DNA of 13,984 nucleotides, taken from the NCBI GenBank assembly GCA_905233805.1, contig CAJOER010000025.1:1-13984 (forward strand). Direction: 5' to 3'. Shown in pieces: positions 1 to 6,643 of the stretch; position 1 is the stretch's first letter, and each line of letters opens with the position of its first letter. The translations under genes and the position numbers were made by a program. The notes beneath the pieces were generated by a model. The model saw only the letters and a list, made by a program, of their open reading frames with translations, did no database searches and was not told where the DNA came from. This DNA comes from an uncultured Eubacterium sp. GTDB taxonomy: Bacteria; Bacillota; Clostridia; Oscillospirales; Acutalibacteraceae.

Positions 1-2
1 AT

Positions 3-539
3 TTGGATATGATAATTGCAGATATAGACGGAATTGCCGTGGCCCGCGGCCCCGGCTCATTTACCGGCGTAAGAATAGGCGTTGCAACGGCAAAGGGACT
101 GGCGTTCATCAACTCGACACCCTGTATTCCCGTATCCACGCTTGAAGCGATTGCCTATGCTTTTTGCAATGAGAACGCCTGTATATGCGCCGTTATGGAC
201 GCAAGGCGTATGCAGTTTTATAACGCTCTGTTTGAAGTGAACGGCAGCGAGGTTAAACGCCTGACGCCCGACAGAGCAATTTCTCTTGAAGATTTGAGGG
301 AAGAACTCAGAGGTTATGAAAACGTTATTATCGCAGGCGACGGAGCGGAGCTTTGTTATAATAATATAGGTCTTGAAAATTGCGCCCTTGCCGAAAATGA
401 TAAGCTTTATCAAAACGCCGTTTCGGTTTCAAAGGCGGCTGAAAATAAAAAAAGAATTCCCGCAAAAGAGCTTATGCCTGTTTATCTCAGACAGTCGCAG
501 GCTGAACGGGAACTTAAACTGAAAAAGAAGGAGAAATAA
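3..539 (+). CDS. tsaB: TsaB, tRNA threonylcarbamoyladenosine synthesis partner protein (5' truncated)
   Basis: Seen: an open frame running in from the left edge, so the true start lies outside the window; the TTG at position 3 is only the first in-frame codon. The first visible residues include IAVARGPGSFTGVRIG, the signature of the TsaB (YeaZ) subgroup of the ASKHA-fold TsaD/TsaB family, followed by the expected alanine-rich VSTLEAIAYA helix and MDARR strand. About 178 residues remain; family members are usually 220-240, so roughly the first 50-60 are missing. Known: TsaB dimerises with the catalytic subunit TsaD and, with TsaE, supports transfer of threonylcarbamoyl to A37 of ANN-decoding tRNAs in the cytoplasm. 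TsaB itself is non-catalytic. The stop lies two bases before rpiB, and the rpiB ribosome site (AAGAAGGAG) sits within the tsaB end, so the two are co-transcribed and probably translationally coupled. Confidence 0.9.
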   Translation: MDMIIADIDGIAVARGPGSFTGVRIGVATAKGLAFINSTPCIPVSTLEAIAYAFCNENACICAVMDARRMQFYNALFEVNGSEVKRLTPDRAISLEDLREELRGYENVIIAGDGAELCYNNIGLENCALAENDKLYQNAVSVSKAAENKKRIPAKELMPVYLRQSQAERELKLKKKEK

Positions 540-541
540 TT

Positions 542-997
542 ATGGTAGTTATTGCATCTGACCACGCAGGCTTTCCGCTTAAAGAGGAAATAATTGAAAC
601 TTATTTTAAAAAGAACGGCATTGAATATATTGATGCGGGCTGCTATTCTCCCGAAAGATATGACTATGCCCTTTCGGCGCAGAAGGCGTGTGATATGGTA
701 GTAGCGGGGAAGGCGGATAAAGCAATCCTCGTCTGCGGAACAGGCGTAGGTATTTCAATGGCGGCAAATAAAGTTAAGGGAATAAGAGCGGCTTGCTGCA
801 GCGATTGTTTCTCGGCTAAATATACAAGACTTCACAATGACGCAAACGCGCTTTGCTTCGGCGCAAGGGTAGTAGGAGCAGGCCTTGCAATTGAACTTGT
901 TGACGTATTCCTCAATACCGAATTTGAAGGCGGCCGCCACGCAACGCGCGTAGACCAGATTATGAGAATTGAAAAAGGCGAAAAGGTTTACGAATAA
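542..997 (+). CDS. rpiB: Ribose-5-phosphate isomerase B (RpiB/LacAB family)
   Basis: Known role: cytoplasmic interconversion of ribose-5-phosphate and ribulose-5-phosphate in the non-oxidative pentose phosphate pathway. Seen: 151 residues, the normal full length for RpiB. The N-terminus has VVIASDHAG (Asp7, His8), the catalytic cysteine is in VCGTGVGISMAANK (Cys65), and the HNDAN motif is at residues 98-102. These match the active-site set of the family. LacA/LacB (galactose-6-phosphate isomerase) and allose-6-phosphate isomerase share the fold, but the context (pentose genes 2 kb downstream, no lac genes) favours RpiB. The start is fixed by AAGAAGGAG about 8 bases upstream. It follows tsaB after 2 bases and ends before a hairpin terminator. 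Not part of the arabinose transcription unit. Confidence 0.93.
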   Translation: MVVIASDHAGFPLKEEIIETYFKKNGIEYIDAGCYSPERYDYALSAQKACDMVVAGKADKAILVCGTGVGISMAANKVKGIRAACCSDCFSAKYTRLHNDANALCFGARVVGAGLAIELVDVFLNTEFEGGRHATRVDQIMRIEKGEKVYE

Positions 998-1010
998 TAA
1001 AGCATAATAA

Positions 1011-1036
1011 AAAGGGTGAGCGCTGCTCACCCTTTA
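1011..1036. terminator. Bidirectional terminator between rpiB and the lipoprotein gene
   Basis: A perfect 11-bp inverted repeat, AAAGGGTGAGC (1011-1021) and GCTCACCCTTT (1025-1035), with a 3-base loop. Read on the minus strand the hairpin is followed by TTTTTATTAT, a good U-tract for the lipoprotein gene. On the plus strand the tract is shorter (CCCTTTAATTCTTTT). It lies between convergent genes. Confidence 0.85.
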
Positions 1037-1046
1037 ATTCTTTTAT

Positions 1047-2126
1047 TTATGACCATTTAATCGCTTTGATTGAGAATCCGAGCGTGAGGTCAAGTTTATT
1101 TTTCTGCAGGATTGCTTCAACTTTTGAAAAACCGCCTGCATTTGTTACGTCAGCGGTTACCTTATAGTAGCCGTTTCCGAGCTGTTCAAATTTCTTAAGC
1201 TTAACTTCCTGCTGTTTACTTTCGAACTGTTTTACTGCAAACGTTTCGTTTTTAGCGTTGTATTTAATGTTCGGGTTGCCTGCTTCGTTACAGTTTGATT
1301 TGAAGTTTACAACAGTCTGTCCAAAGTATTTGAAAAGGCCGAGTACAATTGTTCCCGAAGCAAAGGTTGCGGGCTGTAAGCCGTCCTTTTCAGCCATCCA
1401 GAGCGCTACGTGAGTTGCAATAGAGGCAGGTACGCCGGCAGTGTTCTCATAATTCTCTTTATAAAGATAGGGAACCTCAAGCATTTTGATAATTCTCTGC
1501 TGGTCTACCGAGTTGAATTCAACAAGCTTTCCGGTTGCGCCGGTTTTGGGAACTGCGGCGCCTTTTTTGGAATCATAGTAGTCGTTCGGATTTGTCGGAG
1601 AAGCGTTTTCCTCTTCCTTATCGGGAACTTCCTTATCTTTATCGTCCTGCTTGTCGTCCTTATTATCGTCCTTATTATCGTCCTGTTTGTCGTCTTTCTT
1701 GTCGTCTTTTTTATCGTCCTTTTTATCGTCCTTCTTGTCGTCTTTGCCGGAATCCTTGTTGTCGCCGTTGTCATCGGAATCGTCATCGTTTTCGTTATCG
1801 GGCAAAACGATTTCTTTGCCGGTAGGATTGCCTTCTTTGTCAATTCTTCTGCCGACTCTCTGTCCTTTTTTGTTTCTTGAGATAATTACGGGAACCTCTT
1901 CAGTCTTGGGATTGCCGTTTTTATCGGTTACTGTTTCGCCGTTTTTATCGGTAACGTCTACCTCAACGAATTCGATTTCCGTATCCGCGTCGTTAAGACC
2001 GCCCGCGGTAGATACTGCTCCCGACTCGGTTTCTTTTTTGCCCGTTTCTTCCTTTTTGGCGCATGCTGAAAAAACAGCGGTCAGCGCCACTGAAAGAGCC
2101 AGTAGTATAGCGATATTTCTTTTCAA
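1047..2126 (-). CDS. Secreted lipoprotein with Asp/Lys repeat linker and unrecognised C-terminal domain
   Basis: Seen: I take a TTG start at 2126 (protein MKRNIAILLALSVALTAVFS...), because AAGGAG (2136-2141) sits 9 bases upstream. The longer frame to an ATG at 2168 has no ribosome site and would begin only about 7 bases after the predicted transcription start. The 359-residue product has a lipoprotein signal peptide with lipobox FSAC (Cys22), then a segment with two VTDKNG-like repeats. A highly charged low-complexity stretch follows at about residues 110-173, dominated by K-D-D-K units, then a C-terminal domain of about 150 residues starting near GKLVEFNSVDQQR. That domain contains an Ala-rich helical part and a beta-rich end, and I do not recognise it. 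Inference: a membrane-anchored surface protein, with the charged stretch as a wall-spanning spacer. It has its own promoter and shares a terminator with rpiB. Function unknown; a substrate-binding or wall-associated role is possible but unsupported. Confidence 0.8.
   Translation of the reverse strand: MKRNIAILLALSVALTAVFSACAKKEETGKKETESGAVSTAGGLNDADTEIEFVEVDVTDKNGETVTDKNGNPKTEEVPVIISRNKKGQRVGRRIDKEGNPTGKEIVLPDNENDDDSDDNGDNKDSGKDDKKDDKKDDKKDDKKDDKQDDNKDDNKDDKQDDKDKEVPDKEEENASPTNPNDYYDSKKGAAVPKTGATGKLVEFNSVDQQRIIKMLEVPYLYKENYENTAGVPASIATHVALWMAEKDGLQPATFASGTIVLGLFKYFGQTVVNFKSNCNEAGNPNIKYNAKNETFAVKQFESKQQEVKLKKFEQLGNGYYKVTADVTNAGGFSKVEAILQKNKLDLTLGFSIKAIKWS
1638..1745. repeat. 12-bp tandem coding repeat (KDDK units)
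   Basis: On the plus strand units such as TCGTCCTTTTTA and TCGTCCTTATTA recur with a 12-base period, about nine copies with small variations. On the minus strand they encode Lys-Asp-Asp-Lys/Gln/Asn tetrapeptides in the lipoprotein linker. Such arrays usually expand and contract by replication slippage without shifting frame, since the unit is a multiple of three. Confidence 0.85.
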
Positions 2127-2135
2127 GAAAAACAA

Positions 2136-2141
2136 CTCCTT
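2136..2141 (-). promoter_or_regulatory. Ribosome binding site selecting the TTG start of the lipoprotein
   Basis: Minus-strand AAGGAG, 9 bases before TTG at 2126-2124. It decides the start in favour of TTG and places the positively charged MKRN ahead of the hydrophobic signal core. The upstream ATG at 2168 lacks any comparable motif. Confidence 0.8.
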
Positions 2142-2181
2142 AAATATGTACGGTTTATTATCGCGCATATTAATTTAGTTT

Positions 2182-2210
2182 ATTATAATATATAACCCAC
2201 TAAAAGTAAA
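2182..2210 (-). promoter_or_regulatory. Predicted sigma-A promoter of the lipoprotein gene
   Basis: Minus strand: -35 TTTACT (plus 2205-2210), 17-base spacer, perfect -10 TATAAT (plus 2182-2187). Predicted start near 2175, giving a leader of about 50 bases before the TTG start. Confidence 0.6.
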
Positions 2211-2257
2211 TATATGTTACAAAAAATCATAAAATAATTAACGATTAATTCACAGTA

Positions 2258-2286
2258 TTTACATTTTCTACATTTTAGATTATTAT
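2258..2286 (+). promoter_or_regulatory. Predicted sigma-A promoter of the membrane-protein gene
   Basis: -35 TTTACA (2258-2263), 17-base spacer, -10 TATTAT (2281-2286). The predicted start near 2293 leaves a leader of about 24 bases that includes the GGAG ribosome site. It is divergent from the lipoprotein promoter, in an AT-rich gap of 190 bases that holds no other feature I can see. Confidence 0.55.
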
Positions 2287-2316
2287 TAAAACAAGACCTT
2301 AAAACGGAGTAAATAT

Positions 2317-2844
2317 ATGAGAAAAAACCTTAAAATTGCATTTTCGGGAATAATGTGCGCACTTACCGTCGTACTGCTTGCGCTCGCAAGCGTAATATGG
2401 CTGCTTGACTATACCTCGCCGCTTATCTGCGGGCTTTTGCTCATAGTTCCGATTGAAAGTTTCGGAAGAAAATCTGCGTTTTGCGTGTATGCCGCGGCGT
2501 GCATATTATCGCTTTTCTTACTGCCGAGCAAAGGCGCGGCGGTACTTTATGCCATGTTCTGCGGTTACTATCCGATTATCAGAAAGGATATTGAAAAGCT
2601 TAAAAGCAGATTTCTTCGTATTATTATTAAATTCGCCGTCTTTAACCTCGGTGCGGTCGGCTCCGAACTCGTTATGGTTTACGTCTTCAAGGTTCCGTTT
2701 GAAAACTTCCTCGGCGTGTGGGGAATAGTGATACTTCTCCTCGCCGGCTACGTTATTCTTTTTACCTTTGACCGCCTTATCCACGTATTCACAATCATAT
2801 ATGTTAAAAAGTACAAAAAAAGATTTGAAAAACTCTTAAAATAA
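2317..2844 (+). CDS. Small polytopic membrane protein, function unknown
   Basis: Seen: 175 residues with about five hydrophobic segments, at roughly residues 8-30, 33-49, 53-82, 102-125 and 131-156. A conserved-looking MFCGYYPIIRKDIEKLKSR sits between segments three and four, and the C-terminal tail is strongly basic (VKKYKKRFEKLLK). The start ATG follows GGAG by about 7 bases. From memory, the GYYPI(L/I)K pattern after an LLPSK-type loop recurs in a conserved uncharacterised family of Clostridia membrane proteins of similar size. The overall shape resembles small ECF-transporter S-components, but I see no ligand-specific motif and would not assign a transport role. It is the only gene between its own promoter and the arabinose operon promoter. 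No terminator is visible between them, so read-through into the operon is possible. Confidence 0.75.
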   Translation: MRKNLKIAFSGIMCALTVVLLALASVIWLLDYTSPLICGLLLIVPIESFGRKSAFCVYAAACILSLFLLPSKGAAVLYAMFCGYYPIIRKDIEKLKSRFLRIIIKFAVFNLGAVGSELVMVYVFKVPFENFLGVWGIVILLLAGYVILFTFDRLIHVFTIIYVKKYKKRFEKLLK

Positions 2845-2857
2845 TCTATTTTATATA

Positions 2858-2886
2858 TTGATTTATATCACTAAATATAGTATTAT
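2858..2886 (+). promoter_or_regulatory. Predicted promoter of the arabinose operon
   Basis: -35 TTGATT (2858-2863), 17-base spacer, -10 TATTAT (2881-2886). Predicted start near 2893, about 26 bases before the kinase ATG. The kinase ribosome site AAAGGAAG lies in this leader. I could not identify a catabolite-response (cre) or AraR-like operator with confidence. Confidence 0.6.
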
Positions 2887-2918
2887 TATATTGAATTATT
2901 GTAAAGGAAGCACGAATT

Positions 2919-4443
2919 ATGGGAAATTATGTATTAACCGGAAATGAATCCCTCGGAATAGAGTTCGGCTCAACAAGAATTAAAGCCGTTCTCATTGACG
3001 AAAACTTCAATCCCGTTGAATCGGGCGGCTTCACATGGGAAAACAGGCTTGAAAACGGAGTCTGGACCTACCATACCGACGAGGTCTGGGACGGGCTGAG
3101 AGCCGCATACAGTTCGCTTATTAACAATCTCGGCACGCCTATCAGAACGCTTAAATCCATAGGCTTTTCCGCTATGATGCACGGCTATCTTCCGTTTGAT
3201 AAGGACGGAAATCTGCTTGCCGAATTCAGAACGTGGCGAAACACGATTACCGGCGAAGCGGCGGGCGAGCTTACCGAGCTTTTCGGCTTTAATATTCCGC
3301 AGAGGTGGAGTATAGCGCATCTTTATCAGGCAATATTAAACGGAGAAGAACACGTTAAAGATATTGCATTTTTTACAACTCTTGCCGGTTACGTTCACTG
3401 GAAACTGTCGGGCGAAAAGGTGCTCGGTATAGGCGACGCTTCCGGTATGTTCCCGATAGACAGCGAAATCAATAATTACGACGAGGCTATGCTTGATAAG
3501 TTTTCTGCTCTTGAAAAGGTAAAAGAGTATAGCTGGGATATAAGAGAAATCTTACCGAAGGTTCTTCCTGCGGGTGCGCAGGCGGGCGTGCTCAGTGAAG
3601 AGGGCGCAAGTCTGCTTGATGCAAGCGGAAATCTTAGCGCCGGTATTCCTCTTTGTCCTCCCGAGGGCGACGCAGGCACGGGTATGACCGCTACGAACAG
3701 CGTAACCGTAAGAACGGGTAACGTCAGTGCGGGCACCTCAATCTTCTCAATGGTAGTTCTTGAAAATCAGCTCAAAAATGTATATAAAGAAATTGATATG
3801 GTAACCACTCCGTCGGGTAAGCCCGTTGCTATGGTTCACTGCAACAACTGCTGTACCGACCTTGACTACTGGGTTAATATGCTCTATGAATTCGCGGGCA
3901 GAGTCGGAAGCGAACTTACAAAGCCTCAGGTTTACGACCTTCTTTATAACAGTGCGCTCGACGGCGACGCGGACTGCGGCGGACTCATAAACTTCAACTA
4001 TTTCTCGGGCGAGCCGTTCTCAGGGCGCGAGCTTCACGCTTTCAAATTTCTTCCGCGCTCAGATTTACAGTACAATGGCAACGCTTAAAATCGGAATGAA
4101 AATTCTTGAAAATGAGGGCGTCGTTATAGATAAACTCTACGGCCACGGCGGACTTTTCAAAACGCCCGTAGTTGGCCAGAGGCTAATGGCAGGCGCGGTT
4201 AATGCTCCCGTTTCAGTAATGAAAACCGCGGGCGAAGGCGGTGCTTGGGGCGCTGCGGTGCTTGCTGCATATCTTAATTTCAGCGATATGCCGCTTGAGA
4301 GCTTTCTGGAAGAAAAAGTCTTCTCCTCCTGCGAGAGTTCAACCTTTGAACCCGTACCGAGAGACATAAAAGGCTTTGAAGATTATATGGAAAAATACGA
4401 AAAGGCTGTTGCCGTCGAAAAAGCGGCTTATGAGAACATATAG
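2919..4443 (+). pseudogene. FGGY-family sugar kinase (probable L-ribulokinase role), frame broken by short deletion/frameshift
   Basis: Seen: the first frame (2919-4088) carries an N-terminal SLGIEFGSTRIKAV phosphate loop, MMHGYLPFD, RTWRNTITGEAA, and the second domain PPEGDAGTGM with likely catalytic Asp251, then RTGNVSAGTSIF. It matches the FGGY kinases of gut Clostridia up to about NYFSGEPFSG (near 4025), then runs into non-homologous residues and a stop at 4088. The family sequence resumes in the next frame from about 4030 (FTLSNFFRAQIYSTMATLK) through LYGHGGLFKT and TAGEGGAWG to a stop at 4443. From memory, homologues carry about 12-13 more residues (an EEGRPLF-like stretch) at this join, so about 38 bases appear lost. 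Context with araA and araD argues for L-ribulose phosphorylation; xylulokinase is the alternative. As written, the product lacks its C-terminal domain. Sequencing or assembly error cannot be excluded. Confidence 0.85.
4004..4032. repeat. Imperfect direct repeat at the kinase frameshift
   Basis: CTCGGGCGAGC (4004-4014) and CTCAGGGCGCGAGC (4019-4032) are near-copies sharing CTC, GGGC and GCGAGC. They bracket the point where the kinase reading frame changes. Short repeats like this are typical deletion/slippage endpoints; the link to the lesion is inference. Confidence 0.4.
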
Positions 4444-4452
4444 GGGGAGAAT

Positions 4453-5925
4453 ATGAGTATTAAGGATTATGAATTCTGGTTCGTTGTAGGAACTCAGTTC
4501 CTCTACGGTGAAGATATATTTGAAACTATCGACGCACATTCGGCTGAAATGGCTGCCGAGTGGAGCGAAAAGCTTCCCTGCAAGGTAGTCGCAAAACCCT
4601 GCGTTAAGACTGCGAAGGAAATTACCGATATAATGCAGGCGGCGAACACCGATAAAAACTGCGCGGGCGTTATTACGTGGATGCATACGTTCTCGCCCTC
4701 GAAAATGTGGATAGCGGGCTTTAACGCTCTTGAAAAGCCCTTCCTTCACGTCAACACTCAGTATAACCGCGATATCCCGTGGGATGAGATTGATATGGAC
4801 TTTATGAACCTTAATCAGTCTGCACACGGCGACAGAGAGCACGGCTATATTGCCGCTCGTATGAGATTAAAGCAGAAGGTTATCGCAGGCTACTGGAAGG
4901 ATGAAACTTTCCAAAATAAAATGGGCGTCTGGATGAGGGCGGCTGTCGGCGCAAACGAGTCGAGGAAACTCAGAGTACTGCGTATTTCGGATAATATGAG
5001 AAACGTTGCCGTAACAGACGGCGATAAGATTGAGGCGCAGATTAAACTCGGCTGGCAGGTCGACCATTACGGAGTCGGCGATATTATCAAAATGGTAAAC
5101 GCCGTTACAGATGATGAGATTGACGCCCAGATGGCCGAATACGGCGAAAACTATATTATGGATACCGATAATATTGACGCCGTCAGGTATCAGGCAAGGG
5201 AAGAGGTTGCTCTTAAAAAGTTCCTTATTAAAGAAGGCTTCGGAGCCTTCCATACAAATTTTGAAGATTTACAGGAGCTCCGTCAGCTTCCCGGTCTTGC
5301 GGCTCAGGATTTAATGCGTCAGGGCTTCGGCTTCGGCGCCGAGGGCGACTGGAAGGTAGCCGCGCTTACAAGACTTATGAAACTTATGAGCGAGGGTATG
5401 GACGGCGGTACCGCCTTTATGGAGGACTATACATACCACTTTGAACCGGGTAACGAAATGCTTCTCGGCTCGCATATGCTCGAAGTATGTCCTACTCTTG
5501 CATCCGAAAAAGCTAAGATTCAGGTTCATCCCCTCGGTATAGGCGACAGGGAGGACCCTGCAAGACTTGTATTTAAAGCGCAGACGGGCGACGCTATTGT
5601 GGTAACCCTCGTCGATATGGGCGACAGACTCAGAATGATAGTAAATGACGTTGAATGCAAGGAGCAGAAAAACGCTATGCCGAAACTCCCAGTAGCGGGC
5701 GTTTTGTGGAAGCCGCTGCCTTGCCTTCAGACCTCCGCAGAGGCGTGGATTTATGCGGGCGGCGCTCACCACAGCGTACTTTCCTATACGCTTACTGCCG
5801 AGCATATGAGGGACTTCGCCGAAATTATGGGCATTGAGTTCGTTCATATCAATAAGGATACAAAGATTAACGAATTCAGAAAAGAACTGTTTTATAACGA
5901 CGTTGCATATAAATTAGGAGTTTAG
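4453..5925 (+). CDS. araA: L-arabinose isomerase
   Basis: Known role: cytoplasmic Mn-dependent isomerisation of L-arabinose to L-ribulose, the first catabolic step. Seen: 490 residues, full length for AraA (about 470-500), colinear with the family from the EFWFVVGTQFLYG N-terminus. It has the ITWMHTFSPSKMWI and NTQYNRDIPW segments, and FGFGAEGDWK with Glu297, FMEDYTYHFEPG with Glu324, SHMLEVCPT with His341, and AGGAHHSV with His439/His440. These correspond to the two glutamates and two histidines that bind metal and substrate in characterised AraA. The frame is intact, unlike the upstream kinase. GGGGGAG sits in the 9-base gap after the kinase stop and gives an efficient ribosome site, so araA can be translated independently of kinase termination at 4088. 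The araD ribosome site lies in its last codons. Confidence 0.97.
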   Translation: MSIKDYEFWFVVGTQFLYGEDIFETIDAHSAEMAAEWSEKLPCKVVAKPCVKTAKEITDIMQAANTDKNCAGVITWMHTFSPSKMWIAGFNALEKPFLHVNTQYNRDIPWDEIDMDFMNLNQSAHGDREHGYIAARMRLKQKVIAGYWKDETFQNKMGVWMRAAVGANESRKLRVLRISDNMRNVAVTDGDKIEAQIKLGWQVDHYGVGDIIKMVNAVTDDEIDAQMAEYGENYIMDTDNIDAVRYQAREEVALKKFLIKEGFGAFHTNFEDLQELRQLPGLAAQDLMRQGFGFGAEGDWKVAALTRLMKLMSEGMDGGTAFMEDYTYHFEPGNEMLLGSHMLEVCPTLASEKAKIQVHPLGIGDREDPARLVFKAQTGDAIVVTLVDMGDRLRMIVNDVECKEQKNAMPKLPVAGVLWKPLPCLQTSAEAWIYAGGAHHSVLSYTLTAEHMRDFAEIMGIEFVHINKDTKINEFRKELFYNDVAYKLGV

Positions 5926-5926
5926 T

Positions 5927-6634
5927 ATGTTAAAGGAATTAAGACAGAAGGTCTTTGATGCAAATTTGAAACTCGTTGAATATAATCTCGTTGTGCTGAC
6001 CTGGGGAAACGTTTCCGCTATCGACAGAAAAAGCGGGCTTGTTGTAATCAAACCTTCGGGCGTACCTTATGACTCTATGACGGTTGACGATATGGTAATC
6101 GTCGATTTAAGAGGAAACGTGGTTTACGGAAAACTCAATCCCTCGTCGGATACGCCGACTCATATTGAGCTTTACAGGCGCTTTCCCGAAATCGGGGGCA
6201 TAGTTCATACACACTCACCCTGGGCGGTTTCGTGGGCGCAGGCAGGGCGCGATATTCCCGCCTACGGTACGACTCACGCCGATTTTGCCTTCGGTGATAT
6301 ACCATGCACAAGAGGCCTTAGCGAAGAAGAGGTCAACGGCGAATACGAACTCAACACGGGTATAGTAATAGCCGAAGAATTTGAAAAAAGAGGAATTAAC
6401 CCCGAGGAATGTCCCGCGGTGCTTGTTCACCGTCACGGTCCCTTTACCTGGGGTAGGGATGAAAGCAAAGCAGTTGAAAACGCGTTGATTCTTGAAGAGG
6501 TTGCCAAAATGGCATATCAGACCGAGAGCGTTGCAACTCTTTCGGGCGACAGCGACGTCGGAATTGAAAAATACCTTCTGGATAAGCATTACCTCAGAAA
6601 ACACGGTAAAAATGCTTACTACGGCCAGAAATAG
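5927..6634 (+). CDS. araD: L-ribulose-5-phosphate 4-epimerase
   Basis: Known role: zinc-dependent epimerisation of L-ribulose-5-phosphate to D-xylulose-5-phosphate through a retro-aldol mechanism. Seen: 235 residues, close to the E. coli length (231). The aldolase class II signature is complete: GNVSAID, the phosphate-site KPSGV, acid/base Asp75 in SSDTPTH, zinc ligands His94 and His96 in HTHS and His170 in HRHGPF, and the C-terminal NAYYGQK bearing the catalytic tyrosine. The close match to E. coli AraD at the C-terminus (KHYLRKHG...) favours AraD over fuculose aldolase or UlaF/SgbE, though SgbE-like paralogues are similar. The ATG lies one base after the araA stop, with TAGGAG inside the araA end, so the two are translationally coupled. 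The VanW gene follows after 9 bases. Confidence 0.95.
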   Translation: MLKELRQKVFDANLKLVEYNLVVLTWGNVSAIDRKSGLVVIKPSGVPYDSMTVDDMVIVDLRGNVVYGKLNPSSDTPTHIELYRRFPEIGGIVHTHSPWAVSWAQAGRDIPAYGTTHADFAFGDIPCTRGLSEEEVNGEYELNTGIVIAEEFEKRGINPEECPAVLVHRHGPFTWGRDESKAVENALILEEVAKMAYQTESVATLSGDSDVGIEKYLLDKHYLRKHGKNAYYGQK

Positions 6635-6643
6635 GAGGAAATA

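Noticed and set aside
1638..1745. Regular short repeats resembling a CRISPR array
   Set aside because: The period is 12 bases with no unique spacers, and the unit is a multiple of three inside a clear coding frame; it is a peptide repeat.
1410..1880. Plus-strand frame with long runs of Val/Ile/Leu that looks like a membrane protein
   Set aside because: It is the reverse complement of the Asp/Lys codon repeat in the lipoprotein gene, so the hydrophobic runs are an artefact. It has no ribosome site.
2127..2316. Possible small gene or RNA in the divergent gap
   Set aside because: Very AT-rich, with only the two predicted promoters; no stable structure or frame with a ribosome site.
4017..4032. 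Programmed ribosomal frameshift in the kinase
   Set aside because: No slippery heptamer or following structured element is seen, and a stretch of conserved residues appears missing, which frameshifting would not restore.
4075..4443. A separate 122-residue gene starting at the ATG at 4075
   Set aside because: No ribosome site, and kinase-family sequence continues upstream of this ATG in the same frame (FTLSNFFRAQIYST), so it is the detached C-terminal part of the kinase.
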